Of a stretch of 64,000 bases of DNA, positions 16,781 to 27,048 are shown piece after piece. Where the stretch lies: the NCBI GenBank assembly GCA_910583745.1, contig CAJTZC010000008.1:7485-71484 (forward strand), given 5' to 3'. Position 1 is the stretch's first letter. Each line of letters begins with the position of its first letter. The notes under the pieces are model-generated. The model was given only the letters and a program-made list of their open reading frames with translations, ran no database searches and had not been told where the DNA came from. Origin of the DNA: an uncultured Bacilli bacterium (GTDB taxonomy: Bacteria > Bacillota_I > Bacilli_A > RF39 > UBA660). A program made the translations under genes and the position numbers.

Positions 16781-18079
16781 TTATACAGGTCTTATTACAT
16801 ATGGCTTCGTCGAATCGAGTAAACGGAACAATTCTTCCAAAGCTTTCATGCTTTCTTCTGTGACTTCACCAGAATGGGAAATTGCTTGCAAATAAGCTCT
16901 CGCTAACTTCGTCTTGCCTTCTCGTATAGCGGTCTTCATATTCTCTACGTAAGACGGCATGTCTAAAGAGAAACGTCCATGCTCCAAATCGGCACAAACT
17001 TGGATAAACGCATAGAAAGAAAGGTCTCCTTCGAACATGCAGATATCGATGAGGTCTCTTATGAAACTTTCCCGTTCGAGTGCACCGATTCCCTCTAAAA
17101 ATAGGTGCAACTTCGCCAAAGCATTTTCCCTATGCCCACTCTTCAACATGTTATATACAGAGGCAAGAGTATCCGATACAGCTAAAACTATCTTTTGTCC
17201 GTATACCTCGCCCACTTTGGCCTTCCACTCGATTACCAGACCTCTACTTTTGATGGTATGGACGATTCTCTCGAGAAGGCGGTGTTGTAATTCAATACAA
17301 GTAGACTTCCTCCGTTTTTCGTTGCTTAAAAATATTTCGATTTCATAAAGAGCATCTTCAAAAGCATGTAATCTCACTAAGTCTCTGTAAAACTTTAACC
17401 CAGGAACTTGGTTAATGGGCAGAGCTTTTCCTCTCTCAAGACGGAAGCAATTTTCGACCAAATATAATGTTAAGTGTTCTGCTTCCCCAATTATATATTG
17501 ACGATCCAAGACATGAAAGAAATTGATGATTCCTAACAAATCTCCTCTCTCCAAAAGTCCTAGCATTATCTGTTCGTTTTGCGATGAACACTTATACGCC
17601 TCGACACAAAGCTGTTTTAAAAGTCTTATTTCGATAGTGGTTCTTGTCGCTAATTTTAAAGCTGCATATCCGAGCATGAACTCATTATTGCCTAAAACAA
17701 AAGGAACAGTTAAACCATCTTTCTCTGGTACTCCAGGAAAACTAGAGTTGAGGCAGTTTACGGTCAAAGACTTTGCCATTATCGATAAATCTTCGGGTAA
17801 GTCAATGATATGACTGAGAAGAAAGAGATAGCCATTGTATTCTTTTCTTCTCGTGGTCGTCACCGCATACATCTTTCTAAAATAGATAAGAGAGTTCTCA
17901 AACTGCTCTGATACTATACATACTAAGAACCGACCGAAGTTACCCAGCTCACCATCGGGGTCGAGGGCAAGACAATCTAAAAAGCAGCGATTGGCCAGAT
18001 AAAGCTCTTTGTTTTCGTAATAAGCGATACCTTCTAGGTATTTTTTTTCACATTCATTTTTTATTGTATTTACTGTCAT
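16781..18079 (-). CDS. TPR-like helical repeat protein (short paralogue)
   Basis: 432 residues, all-helical, with TPR-like pairs (YLEGIAYYENKELYLANRCFLDCLALDPD; ENSLIYFRKMYAV). It contains one copy of a module also found four times in the adjacent 1273-residue protein. Shared landmarks are a LFLLSHIIDLPEDLSIMAKSL segment, then EHLTLYLVENCFRLERGKALPI, and then a GLKFYRDLVRLHAFEDALYE segment. No signal peptide or membrane segment. Its start is 3 bases after the stop of the long paralogue, so they are one operon. TPRs hold protein complexes together; the partner is unknown. Confidence 0.75.
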   Translation of the reverse strand: MTVNTIKNECEKKYLEGIAYYENKELYLANRCFLDCLALDPDGELGNFGRFLVCIVSEQFENSLIYFRKMYAVTTTRRKEYNGYLFLLSHIIDLPEDLSIMAKSLTVNCLNSSFPGVPEKDGLTVPFVLGNNEFMLGYAALKLATRTTIEIRLLKQLCVEAYKCSSQNEQIMLGLLERGDLLGIINFFHVLDRQYIIGEAEHLTLYLVENCFRLERGKALPINQVPGLKFYRDLVRLHAFEDALYEIEIFLSNEKRRKSTCIELQHRLLERIVHTIKSRGLVIEWKAKVGEVYGQKIVLAVSDTLASVYNMLKSGHRENALAKLHLFLEGIGALERESFIRDLIDICMFEGDLSFYAFIQVCADLEHGRFSLDMPSYVENMKTAIREGKTKLARAYLQAISHSGEVTEESMKALEELFRLLDSTKPYVIRPV

Positions 18080-18082
18080 ATG

Positions 18083-21000
18083 TTATTCCCCATCCTTTAT
18101 CGGTTTCATCAGATTTTGATACTCTTTTTTTGAAGAAGAGACGACGTGTCTATAATATTTTCCGATGAGACTTGTGCTTGTACTTATCTCTTCTACTTCT
18201 AACAGGCACTCTTTTGCAGCCTCTTCCTCTCCCTTGGCATAGTATCTTTCTGCAAGAGTGATATAGATTAAATACCTCTCCGTGACGGAGGCACCATATA
18301 TCTTTAAAGCTCCTTCCACGTTTACTCCACTTTGAATAGTAGATAAAATGTCAGGAACAAAACCGGAACCGACCATATCCTCTAAAGTAATCTTTTCTTC
18401 CTGTGTCAGCGACTCATTAGAAATTCCCTTCTTTTTTTCGGTGATGTATGCGATGATATCGTCCAACAAAAGGGACAACAGTTCTGAACCCGAATTGTTC
18501 GTAAGCTGATAATTTCTGTTAAACTTTCTGGCTTTTCTATAATCTTTATTCATGATGGCATAAAAAGTATTTAATGCGTTGCCGCCAGTTTTTCTAGGGA
18601 TTTCTCCGGTTTCATGGATAGAGAGAATATCTTCAACTAGTGATAAAAAAGACTTTTCTAATACGTTTAATGGCCATATTTTAGCAAAACTTTTTAATGT
18701 AGAAGCAGCTGTTTGGTACTCTTTCTTCTGTATTGCAACTTTCAATTCTGTAGAAAATCTGTCGTATACTGTTTGACAAGTTGCACATAACGTATTGATG
18801 AGGTTGAGCTTAGAACTGCTTCCCTCTTTCTCTTTTAAATCCTTCAATATTCCTATACTGTGTATAAAATTTTTCTTTAACGCGGCTGTGTATACTTTTC
18901 CATAGTAGAGACTACTCATGCTGGTTGGATCGAGAGGGATTTTATCGAACCACAAATCGTCTATTTTCTTTTTCATATCTTCCGGCACTTCTGTGATGAA
19001 ATTTAGAAGATAAATATACATCAAGTTGTCAAAATGCTCTTCTTGCGTTTCCTGTTGCATCAACACTCTCAAATATTCGAAAGCTCTACTGTAATTCTTT
19101 AAATCACAATTCTGGGCGAACAGTTCAAAATTGGCTCCTTTGTGTAGAGGGTTCCATTCTAGACATTGGCGAAACATCTCGAACGCCTTGTAGAACTCTC
19201 CAATTTTATATAACTGTTTTCCCTTGGTGTATAATTCGTCCGCATCACTAGTTTTAAAGGCGACTTCTTCGGACGTCGTTTCTCGAACGGATGGTCCAAA
19301 ATTTATCCTCTTGATAGTATCCAAAGCCACATTTATCAGTGTAGTCAATAGATTGTCTGTTCTCAAGTAATTTTTTTGAAAGTCGTTGTTTATTTTTTCC
19401 ACTGCAGAATAATCGCGAAGTTTGACGGCTTCAAAAATCGTCTTAGGAGAACCATCTGTCGCTTCGACGACTTGTCCTGTCTCTTGCATCGTGACAATAT
19501 CTCTTGCCACATAGAGACAAGCTTCCATTGGACGAGTGAGCCCTTGTCTATCTCTTAACGAAGAGACCAAAGTGATAAACTCGGTGAATTTTCCTTCGTC
19601 GACCAACTTTTTCATCTCTGCCTTGGTGGCAGCTTGTATTCGACCTGCTTCGCTCGCTAGGATTAAAATGGAGTTTTCTACTTCTAGAAGACGTCTCGTT
19701 TTCCTTGTGCTATCTAGAAGTTGGTTCCCATAAAAGAATTTCTTATTTACCAGTGCTGTAACGATGTCATACCAAAGACAGGCCACACTCTCCTTCCCAC
19801 GACTTAGAGGGCTCATGTCTTTGAACTCTAAAGTTTTTGCTTTTCTATTCAGTTCATCGGGCAGTATCGTGATGTGATGTAATAAGAACAGATATGTATT
19901 GTATTCATATTCTTCATGTTTATTGGCAAAATAGTTCCATCTGCTGAAGACTTTCGCCGCCGAATCGAAATCTCTATTCATGATATAGTAGGTAAACATT
20001 CTCTTCACGAGAGGCTGGAACGTCGGATTGATTTCTTCCGCTCTTACATAGTAGGAATACGCCTCTTGATATAATCCTTCTTTCCATAGAGCTTCTCCAC
20101 TTTCGAACAATTGTTTTGATTGCTGGCCTATCGTATACTCTCGTCGTGCAATGTCCACTTTTTTAAGAAGACTGATAATGATCGTCCATACATTGCTCTG
20201 TGCGTATACTTCGAGATTGTAACTTTGCAAAGCTCTTTCGTAATCTCTGTCTTTTAGTGCATTCTCGAAAGTAGGACCACTGTTTATAGAGATAGGAAGG
20301 GCCTTTCCTTCTTTGATGAGCAAGATATCGCTTGCAATTTGTAGCATATAGGCTTCGTACTTGTCTAATCTGCGTTTTTGGTCGAGTTCGCTTAAGAAAT
20401 CGACGATGGCCTCGTAGTCTTCTTCTTGAAGAAGGATATATACTTTTCTCTTATCTTTGCCCATTTTCCTGTACACAGCTTTAAATAATGCTAAACGAAC
20501 GATTCGTCTAATGCTTAAAACTTCTTCTGGCGTATCACTCAAGACATTTTTTGCATCTTGAAAGTTTTTGTTTTTACAGAGTCTCGAAATACTCTCTTCT
20601 TCTCCATATTCATAGTTCATCGCGATTTCTTGGTATTGGCTCGGCAAGACGATGAGGTAGTTTAAGAGATGTAAATATTCGGAATATTCTTCTTGCATCG
20701 CTGGAGTAGCATTTTCGTATGCCCTTCTAAAATAGAGAAAAGCTTCGTTAAAACGTTCGTTATTGATCCATTTGCTGAAAATCGCCAAATTGGCTTTGGA
20801 ATGGTTTGGATTGATTTTTAGGCAATTTTGGTAATGTTCATAGGCATCGTAAAGGCTTCTATTCGCAAGGTATTGTTCCCCTTGTAAGAATTCTTTTTCG
20901 TCAGGGGGAACAGTCTCTATATCGTTCAAAGCCATCTTTGTCGACAACTTCATAAAGAGGCTTTCCGATAAGGTGAGTTTCCTCTTCGGATTGGCGTATC

Positions 21001-21904
21001 TCTCCTCCAACATCCATTCGCGTGCTCTATCGTAATCTTTTTGTAGGACAGCCTCGAGAAAACTTTCGCTATTGGTGTCTTTATGCATCTCTATCTTGCC
21101 TGTTGCCGAGAATTGTACCATCTCTTTCGCGAGAGACTTCAGCGCTCTCTCTTCAGTTTCGCATGTCCTGCGATGGTCTATCTCTTCCATAACGACGACG
21201 AGCTTCTCGAACTGCTCGTCTCGAATAAGCTCGGAGATGAGCTCTTTTTCCTCGAAAGAAACTTTTACAACTTCTTTTAGCAACGTTAAAAGTAAAATAT
21301 CGTACTCGTTAAAAGCTCTTTCTTTAGAGATGTCGTAGAGACTTTTTTTCGCATTCGAAAAGTTTCGACTCAAAATATCCCGTCTCACTTGCAAATCGAC
21401 ATTTCCTTCCGCCTCGGCTTCGGAAATATCGCCTAAAAAATCGTCAGCAACCGTTTTCGCTATAGCTACGAACTCTTCCGGTAACTGGGTGAGATACAAT
21501 AAAAGAAACAGAAGAATGTGATAGTCTCTTCTTTTCTCTGTGTCGCCGATGGTTATCATTTTTTTGAGGTAATCGCTCGACTCTTCGTAGTTTCCGCTTG
21601 CCACACATTCTTTAAAAAGGCGAAAAGAGGCCTCGACAGAGCCCAATCTGTGTGCCCTCACGAGACACTTTTTGCCAAAGGCGGTTTCTCCCTTTACTAT
21701 AAGTTCGGATGCGAAATCATAAAACCCATTGACATCGGCTAGGATAAAATTTGGACTGATGAGATTTTCTTTTTTCAGATACCCCAATCTTGCCAAATTC
21801 GTTACTTCGATATAGTTCAACTTTCCTTTTATATTTTTCTTGGTGATGACTCCGTGCTCCCCGATAATGCGGTAAGCACGTTCTAAAATTTCACTCGTGT
21901 TCAT
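18083..21904 (-). CDS. Giant TPR-like modular helical protein
   Basis: 1273 residues, cytoplasmic by sequence, built from four modules of about 270-300 residues. Each has TPR pairs (YEHYQNCLKINPNHSKANLAIF; AYSYYVRAEEINPTFQPLV; AFEMFRQCLEWNPLHKGANFELF), then a conserved LLxxITxLPxExxxxAK-like segment (near residues 135, 415, 680, 980), then a helix ending in GEIP/GKALP/TGKIE/TGQVV and a FxxAxxxxDYxxA repeat. The N-terminal 80 residues are distinct and resemble a DNA- or protein-binding start (GVITKKNIKGKLNYIEVTNLARLGYL). First gene of a two-gene operon with the 432-residue paralogue. I do not know a characterised homologue. Confidence 0.75.
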   Translation of the reverse strand: MNTSEILERAYRIIGEHGVITKKNIKGKLNYIEVTNLARLGYLKKENLISPNFILADVNGFYDFASELIVKGETAFGKKCLVRAHRLGSVEASFRLFKECVASGNYEESSDYLKKMITIGDTEKRRDYHILLFLLLYLTQLPEEFVAIAKTVADDFLGDISEAEAEGNVDLQVRRDILSRNFSNAKKSLYDISKERAFNEYDILLLTLLKEVVKVSFEEKELISELIRDEQFEKLVVVMEEIDHRRTCETEERALKSLAKEMVQFSATGKIEMHKDTNSESFLEAVLQKDYDRAREWMLEERYANPKRKLTLSESLFMKLSTKMALNDIETVPPDEKEFLQGEQYLANRSLYDAYEHYQNCLKINPNHSKANLAIFSKWINNERFNEAFLYFRRAYENATPAMQEEYSEYLHLLNYLIVLPSQYQEIAMNYEYGEEESISRLCKNKNFQDAKNVLSDTPEEVLSIRRIVRLALFKAVYRKMGKDKRKVYILLQEEDYEAIVDFLSELDQKRRLDKYEAYMLQIASDILLIKEGKALPISINSGPTFENALKDRDYERALQSYNLEVYAQSNVWTIIISLLKKVDIARREYTIGQQSKQLFESGEALWKEGLYQEAYSYYVRAEEINPTFQPLVKRMFTYYIMNRDFDSAAKVFSRWNYFANKHEEYEYNTYLFLLHHITILPDELNRKAKTLEFKDMSPLSRGKESVACLWYDIVTALVNKKFFYGNQLLDSTRKTRRLLEVENSILILASEAGRIQAATKAEMKKLVDEGKFTEFITLVSSLRDRQGLTRPMEACLYVARDIVTMQETGQVVEATDGSPKTIFEAVKLRDYSAVEKINNDFQKNYLRTDNLLTTLINVALDTIKRINFGPSVRETTSEEVAFKTSDADELYTKGKQLYKIGEFYKAFEMFRQCLEWNPLHKGANFELFAQNCDLKNYSRAFEYLRVLMQQETQEEHFDNLMYIYLLNFITEVPEDMKKKIDDLWFDKIPLDPTSMSSLYYGKVYTAALKKNFIHSIGILKDLKEKEGSSSKLNLINTLCATCQTVYDRFSTELKVAIQKKEYQTAASTLKSFAKIWPLNVLEKSFLSLVEDILSIHETGEIPRKTGGNALNTFYAIMNKDYRKARKFNRNYQLTNNSGSELLSLLLDDIIAYITEKKKGISNESLTQEEKITLEDMVGSGFVPDILSTIQSGVNVEGALKIYGASVTERYLIYITLAERYYAKGEEEAAKECLLEVEEISTSTSLIGKYYRHVVSSSKKEYQNLMKPIKDGE

Positions 21905-21925
21905 AAAACCTCCTGTATATCATCT

Positions 21926-24445
21926 TTATTTAAGCTTTTCTAGCTCTTCTTCTTCCTCTTTGAGTTTTGCTCTCTCTGCCTCGACAATCGATTGAGGCGC
22001 TTTGCTCGTGTAGCCTTCGTTCGACAACAATTTGCGTCTTCTCTCGATAGAACTCTCCAACTCGGCGATGCGTTTTTTCAACGTCTCCGCTTCGTTCGAT
22101 TCATCCTTATCGTAGTAAACTTTTATGCTGTAGTTTTTGAAAATGACGTCGTACGAAGCATTATATTCGTGCGTATAGACTTCATTTCCACCTAGACGTA
22201 ACATGTTTTGTATGATGCGATAGTCTGCCTCTTTCATATATTCGACTCTGAAATCTTTTCCGACCTTATTTTCGAGTTTGTACGTCCTAAACAGTTTGAT
22301 AAACTCGATGATGTCGTCCACTTCTGCCGTCTCAAAATCATACTTCTCCTCGTATTCTGGATAACGGGAAATCATAATCGATTCGGCATCTTTAAACGGC
22401 AACATGCTGTAAATTTCTTCGCTGACATAAGGCATAAATGGACTGATGAGTTTCAAAATAGAACTCAAAACTTTATAGAGAGTCGACTTTGTAGAGGTTT
22501 CACTCGCACTGAACTTCGACATCTCGATGTAGTTGTCACAGAAAGCTTCCCAGATGAAACTGTATATCACTGCTCCTGCATTATTAAATTCGTACTTATC
22601 CAAGTAGCGTCTCGCGTCTTTGATGGTCTTGTTCAGTTTAGAAAGTACCCATTCGTCTTCCTGTTTTAAATTTTCTAGACTGTACGCGTCTTCTTTCAAG
22701 TCCTCGATGTTCATGAGGACGAAGCGAGAGGCGTTCCAAAGTTTATTGATGAAGTTCCAAGTGCTCGCGAGTTTATCCTCGTCGTACTTTAAGTCCATAC
22801 CTCCACTTACTTCTGTAACGAGATAGTAGCGCAAGGCATCGGCGCCATATTTTTCGATGACGTCCATCGGGTCGACTCCATTGCCGAGACTCTTGCTCAT
22901 CTTTCTTCCCTGTTTATCCCTTATCAATCCGTGTATAACACAGTCTTTAAACGGTCTTTGCCCTGTGAAGTGCAACCCTTGGAAAGTCATTCGGTTGACC
23001 CAAAAAGGAATGATATCGTAACCTGTGACGAGACAATCGTTCGGATAGTATCTCTTCAACAGTTCGTCGTCCATAGGCCAATTCAGCGTTGAGAATGGCC
23101 AAAGTGCACTCGAGAACCACGTATCCAAGACATCGGCGTCTTGTTCCCAACCTTCGCCTTCTGGGGCTTCCATACCGACGTAGACCTCTTCTCCTTTATA
23201 CCAAGCAGGAATCCTGTGTCCCCACCACAGCTGACGAGAAATGCACCAGTCATAAGTGATTTCCATCCAATGGTTCATGATTTTTTCGAATCGAGAAGGT
23301 ACGAAATTGACCTTCGTATCGCTGTTCTTCTGGTTTTCCAAAACGGCATCGGCGAGAGGTCTCATCTTTACAAACCACTGTTTAGATAAGTATGGCTCAA
23401 TCATGACGTCCGTTCTCTCTGAATGTCCTACGTTGTGTGTTATCTCATCGATGTTTAAAAGCAACTCTTCTTTTTTAAGTTGTTCTACCACTTTTTCGCG
23501 ACAAGAGAATCTGTCCATTCCGGCATATTCTCCACACAATTCGTTCATCGTCGCATCGGGGTTCATGACGACGACACGCTCTAAATCGTGGCGCATGCCG
23601 ACTTCGAAATCGTTCGGATCGTGTGCAGGGGTTATCTTGACGATTCCCGTTCCAAACTCCATATCGGCGTGTTCGTCTCCTATGATAGGAATTTTTTTGC
23701 CGACGATAGGCAGAATGACTTTTTTCCCTATCAGATGCTTATATCTCTCGTCTTCTGGATTGACTGCGACAGCCGTATCTCCGAATAACGTCTCCGGTCT
23801 CGTCGTTGCCACTTCTAAAAATTCCTCGCTGTCTTCGATATAATACTTGATGTGATAGAAAGCTCCCGTGACTTCTTTATAGATGACCTCTTCATTAGAA
23901 AGAGCTGTCTTTGCCTCAGGGTCCCAGTTTATAATTCTCTCTCCTCGATAGATGAGCCCTTCGTTATATAACTTTACAAACACTTCTCTAACGGCTTTGG
24001 AGAGTCCTTCGTCCAACGTAAAACGCTCTTTTGTATAATCTAGCGACAACCCGAGTGTTGCCCATTGATTGTGGATATTCTCTGCATACTCGTCCTTCCA
24101 AGCCCAAGCACATTCTAGCCACTCTTCACGACGCATTCCCCTCGGGTCGCGGCCTTCATCTTTCAATTTTCTATCGACTTTTGCCTGAGTCGCGATTCCT
24201 GCATGGTCCATCCCTGGCAACCAAAGCGCATCAAAGCCACACATCCTTTTATAGCGGATAATGACATCTTGAATCGAAGTATCCCAAGCATGCCCGAGAT
24301 GCAATTTTCCTGTGACGTTTGGAGGTGGAATGACGATAGTAAACGGTTTTTTACTCAAATCTCCCGCACAGAAGTATCCTTTCTCCTTCCAAGTTTTGTA
24401 TTTGTTTTCTTCTACCTTTTTGTGATCATATTTTGTCTCTAACAT
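21926..24445 (-). CDS. valS: Valyl-tRNA synthetase
   Basis: 839 residues (usual 850-950). Class I synthetase for tRNA-Val: the HIGH motif is HLGH near residue 49 (PPPNVTGKLHLGH) and KMSKS is near 515 (GRKMSKSLGNG). The editing domain (TTRPETLFGDTAVAVNP) and the C-terminal coiled coil are present. The start overlaps the end of the HD-hydrolase gene by 7 bases, so its expression depends on that gene and on the T-box leader upstream of both. Confidence 0.98.
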   Translation of the reverse strand: MLETKYDHKKVEENKYKTWKEKGYFCAGDLSKKPFTIVIPPPNVTGKLHLGHAWDTSIQDVIIRYKRMCGFDALWLPGMDHAGIATQAKVDRKLKDEGRDPRGMRREEWLECAWAWKDEYAENIHNQWATLGLSLDYTKERFTLDEGLSKAVREVFVKLYNEGLIYRGERIINWDPEAKTALSNEEVIYKEVTGAFYHIKYYIEDSEEFLEVATTRPETLFGDTAVAVNPEDERYKHLIGKKVILPIVGKKIPIIGDEHADMEFGTGIVKITPAHDPNDFEVGMRHDLERVVVMNPDATMNELCGEYAGMDRFSCREKVVEQLKKEELLLNIDEITHNVGHSERTDVMIEPYLSKQWFVKMRPLADAVLENQKNSDTKVNFVPSRFEKIMNHWMEITYDWCISRQLWWGHRIPAWYKGEEVYVGMEAPEGEGWEQDADVLDTWFSSALWPFSTLNWPMDDELLKRYYPNDCLVTGYDIIPFWVNRMTFQGLHFTGQRPFKDCVIHGLIRDKQGRKMSKSLGNGVDPMDVIEKYGADALRYYLVTEVSGGMDLKYDEDKLASTWNFINKLWNASRFVLMNIEDLKEDAYSLENLKQEDEWVLSKLNKTIKDARRYLDKYEFNNAGAVIYSFIWEAFCDNYIEMSKFSASETSTKSTLYKVLSSILKLISPFMPYVSEEIYSMLPFKDAESIMISRYPEYEEKYDFETAEVDDIIEFIKLFRTYKLENKVGKDFRVEYMKEADYRIIQNMLRLGGNEVYTHEYNASYDVIFKNYSIKVYYDKDESNEAETLKKRIAELESSIERRRKLLSNEGYTSKAPQSIVEAERAKLKEEEEELEKLK

Positions 24446-25164
24446 TGTTTCTCAATCCTTTCATTTAAGTATTTTATTGCATGTTCGTAAATATTTTTGA
24501 ATGTATCTTTGTATTCCACTCGTTCATAGAGCACTTTCAATCTCTCTTTTGCAACTTCGAGTGATATCGTGTAGTTCAAGTCGAAGACGAAGGCAAAGTC
24601 TGCCGCGATTTTTTCGTTATTCGTCGTCGCAAACTTTCTATCGACGCATCGACAATTCATGATATCTTCCATGACGCGTTCACAGATGTCACTGTCGTCC
24701 CCTTTTAGATTGAATCGACCCAAAGTTCCAAAATTATAGAGAATATCCAATTTATCTACGTCGCGTATGAGCTTTGCCATTTTCATAGACAATGCATCTT
24801 CGTTCTTTTCTATCTTTAACTTGTTGTGCTGCCGTATGGCGAATTCGATAGCAGGATAGTGTTCTCTTTTTATGCCAAACTTCTCGATGAGTTCCTCTTT
24901 AAACAGTAAATCCGCGCCGTGTTCAGCATGGTCGAAGCTCTTATAATCATTAAACGTCTTCGCCTGCTCTGCTTGGTCGAATCTTCCCGTATCGTGTAAC
25001 AATCCAATCTCTGTCGCCAACTGCACTTCGTCGTCACTGAAGCCGAGCTCGACTGCTGCGTCGTGCATATTGGTTTTCACTCGCATCGTATGAGCTATTT
25101 TAGAACGAACATTTTCGTTTGTTTTATCGTACTCATCTGTAAACCTTAAGAATTTTTCTTCCAT
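24439..25164 (-). CDS. HD-domain hydrolase
   Basis: 241 residues with an HD phosphohydrolase domain: H26 in AHTMRVKTNMHDAA, then the HD pair in GLLHDTGRFDQ, a downstream FDHAEHGADLL histidine, and DVDKLDIL as the last Asp. The metal-site layout is complete, so it is likely a phosphohydrolase of nucleotide-type substrates. It is the first gene behind the T-box and overlaps valS. Placement under tRNA-Val control is notable; the substrate is unknown. Confidence 0.85.
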   Translation of the reverse strand: MEEKFLRFTDEYDKTNENVRSKIAHTMRVKTNMHDAAVELGFSDDEVQLATEIGLLHDTGRFDQAEQAKTFNDYKSFDHAEHGADLLFKEELIEKFGIKREHYPAIEFAIRQHNKLKIEKNEDALSMKMAKLIRDVDKLDILYNFGTLGRFNLKGDDSDICERVMEDIMNCRCVDRKFATTNNEKIAADFAFVFDLNYTISLEVAKERLKVLYERVEYKDTFKNIYEHAIKYLNERIEKQC

Positions 25165-25184
25165 TTTGTATCCTCTTTCCTAAA

Positions 25185-25391
25185 CAAAAAAAGCTATAAC
25201 GCAGAGGGCGAATATCATTCGCTGTACCACCTCTACTTTATAACTTAGCAGTTAATCTCCTTGATGCTTAACGCGCATTCACGATTTTTCTCAACTCTCA
25301 ACCTTCAAAAACGTATCACACTGGCTTACACCAACCACCAGTTCTCTTTGCTGATGTCATTTTTTACTCCTAGAGTCTCACCGAAAACTTG
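25185..25391 (-). promoter_or_regulatory. T-box leader of the HD hydrolase-valS operon
   Basis: On the minus strand the leader has the stem I features AGAGAACTGGTGGTTGG...AGCCAG and the T-box core AGAGGTGGTACAGCG, close to the consensus AGGGTGGTACCGCG. A hairpin then pairs the core with CGCCCTCTGCG (around 25200-25240), followed by a T7 run. This is the transcriptional antitermination type, where uncharged tRNA stabilises the antiterminator. The downstream valS implies tRNA-Val; I could not fix the specifier triplet with certainty. It fills the 300-base gap between the HD gene and the surface-protein gene. Confidence 0.9.
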
Positions 25392-25397
25392 ATACTG

Positions 25398-25426
25398 ATT
25401 ATACTATATTTAATAAGATTTATCAA
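25398..25426 (-). promoter_or_regulatory. Promoter of the T-box leader
   Basis: TTGATA (25421-25426) and TATAAT (25398-25403) on the minus strand with a 17-base spacer. Transcription would begin near 25391, at the 5' end of the T-box leader. Confidence 0.8.
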
Positions 25427-25464
25427 GCCATTTTCGTCGAATGATTGATGGCAGTTTTTAATTC

Positions 25465-27048
25465 CTACAGATGATATGGATTATCAATTGTGCCGTTTCC
25501 TTGGAGTTTATCTAGGTATTCAGCTTTCAGATTGATTACTGGAGCGACCGCACCGCTGTCGTCAACATTGTAGTGGATCATCTGGCCAGAGCTATTGACA
25601 AGGAACACAGTAGCAAGGCCGCCAGAATGCACGCTATTAGGCGAGAACGACCAGTACCAGCTTTCTTTTTTTAAGTAATAACTACTATTTGTTGTTCCAT
25701 ACTTTCCGCTTCCTGCGGCTACGATTTCATCTGCTGTGATTAACCCTACTGGATACGTCGATTTCCCGTTTCCTCCATTTTCTGCTTCCACTGTGAATTT
25801 ATCGTTTTCCTGTGGACACGTGAAACGCGGTTGTGTTACTGTTGTCTGCCATGGCCCTCCTACTCTTGCCGTTGCTCCGTATGCTGTTACGTTATTTCCA
25901 TATCCTAACCCTGTATCACTACTCCATCCCGTAGCACTCTTTCCTGGGGTACTTCTATCATTGCAGAATATACTGTCTGCTACATAATTTCCATATCCTG
26001 TGTCTACTATATTTGTTTTATACCATTCATCTACTTTTGTCTTTATTGGTGAGTCTGTTTCATTTCTTTGCGCTTGCTCTTTGCTCGTACTTGCACTTCC
26101 ATTTGCTCCTCCGAACATCCACCCTACATATTTGGCATCATTCTTACTTGTATTCCATGTTTGAGCAGATAAAACAAATCCTCTTGTATAAGTATTATCT
26201 CTTGATATCCCCACTCCATCATACTGTATTCGCACTGTTCCATTACCGTTGAACCGGATGATTCTCCACCACATATCTTGCCCACTCGCGTTCTTTCCAA
26301 ATTTTATGTAGTTATTTGGTGCCGTTCCTCTATAGTAGTAGCTCGTTCCATAATCATCTTCCATGCTGTACAGTCCGTTTGCCGTTTCATCTGTCGTCGC
26401 TGGATTTGCGAAGTTCGTTGGGTTATTAGTATTCTTCTTTATATTTAAACTTGCAAGCGCATCTTCTGCAGTCCATTTTTTGGTACTTTCATCTAATGTA
26501 AATTTTGTTATAAAGTTTGCATTTAAATCTGCCGTTTGGTCTATATCCGGTAAATCTTCAAATGTGATTCTTACTCTATAGGTATACGTGTGTCCTGCTG
26601 GAACAAGTAAGTGGTCTGCCATAAGCTGTGTTGAAGCTGTCTCACTTCTCGGCACATTTGCACTTACTGTCTCTACTTGCTTCCATTCTGCTCCTATGTC
26701 ATCACTTTTCTCTTCTAAAGTATACGTTAGAGATTCTGCTAAGTATGTATTTATCAAATTATCCCAACTTATCTTTGCATACGCATCTCGCGTTCCCGTA
26801 TTTTCGATGACCAATTCTTTCTCGGTACTGTCTCCAAAGTTCCATGTACCTTCTATATTCTCTACCGTTTCATCATTATCTCTAAATGTTAGAGCTAAAT
26901 CGCCACTTCTTATCGTAATCTTCTCTTGCTCGTTTGTTCCCACTTGAGATACAAAGTAAGCATAAGTCAGCGATGTCGTCAAGGCAACTATCGATACACA
27001 TAGCACTATCAATGATATTACATTCTTTTTGTTTCTTTTTTCTTCCAT
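25465..27048 (-). CDS. Secreted surface protein with TasA-like N-terminus
   Basis: 527 residues from the chosen start (MEEKRNKKN), which follows AAAGGGAAC. The signal peptide ends near TSLTYAYF, like SipW-processed TasA/camelysin proteins. The next 180 residues form a beta domain starting SGDLALTFRDNDETVENIEGTWNFGD. The C-terminal 330 residues carry WWRIIRFNGNGTVRIQYDG, CNDRS, YPVGLITADEIVAAGSG and a WYWSFSPN block, ending GNGTIDNPYHL, as in DUF6273-like gut surface proteins. No sorting signal. It has an intact paralogue at 47.4-49.0 kb and a broken one at 44.2-45.2 kb. Role not known; an adhesin or matrix protein is plausible. Confidence 0.8.
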   Translation of the reverse strand: MEEKRNKKNVISLIVLCVSIVALTTSLTYAYFVSQVGTNEQEKITIRSGDLALTFRDNDETVENIEGTWNFGDSTEKELVIENTGTRDAYAKISWDNLINTYLAESLTYTLEEKSDDIGAEWKQVETVSANVPRSETASTQLMADHLLVPAGHTYTYRVRITFEDLPDIDQTADLNANFITKFTLDESTKKWTAEDALASLNIKKNTNNPTNFANPATTDETANGLYSMEDDYGTSYYYRGTAPNNYIKFGKNASGQDMWWRIIRFNGNGTVRIQYDGVGISRDNTYTRGFVLSAQTWNTSKNDAKYVGWMFGGANGSASTSKEQAQRNETDSPIKTKVDEWYKTNIVDTGYGNYVADSIFCNDRSTPGKSATGWSSDTGLGYGNNVTAYGATARVGGPWQTTVTQPRFTCPQENDKFTVEAENGGNGKSTYPVGLITADEIVAAGSGKYGTTNSSYYLKKESWYWSFSPNSVHSGGLATVFLVNSSGQMIHYNVDDSGAVAPVINLKAEYLDKLQGNGTIDNPYHL

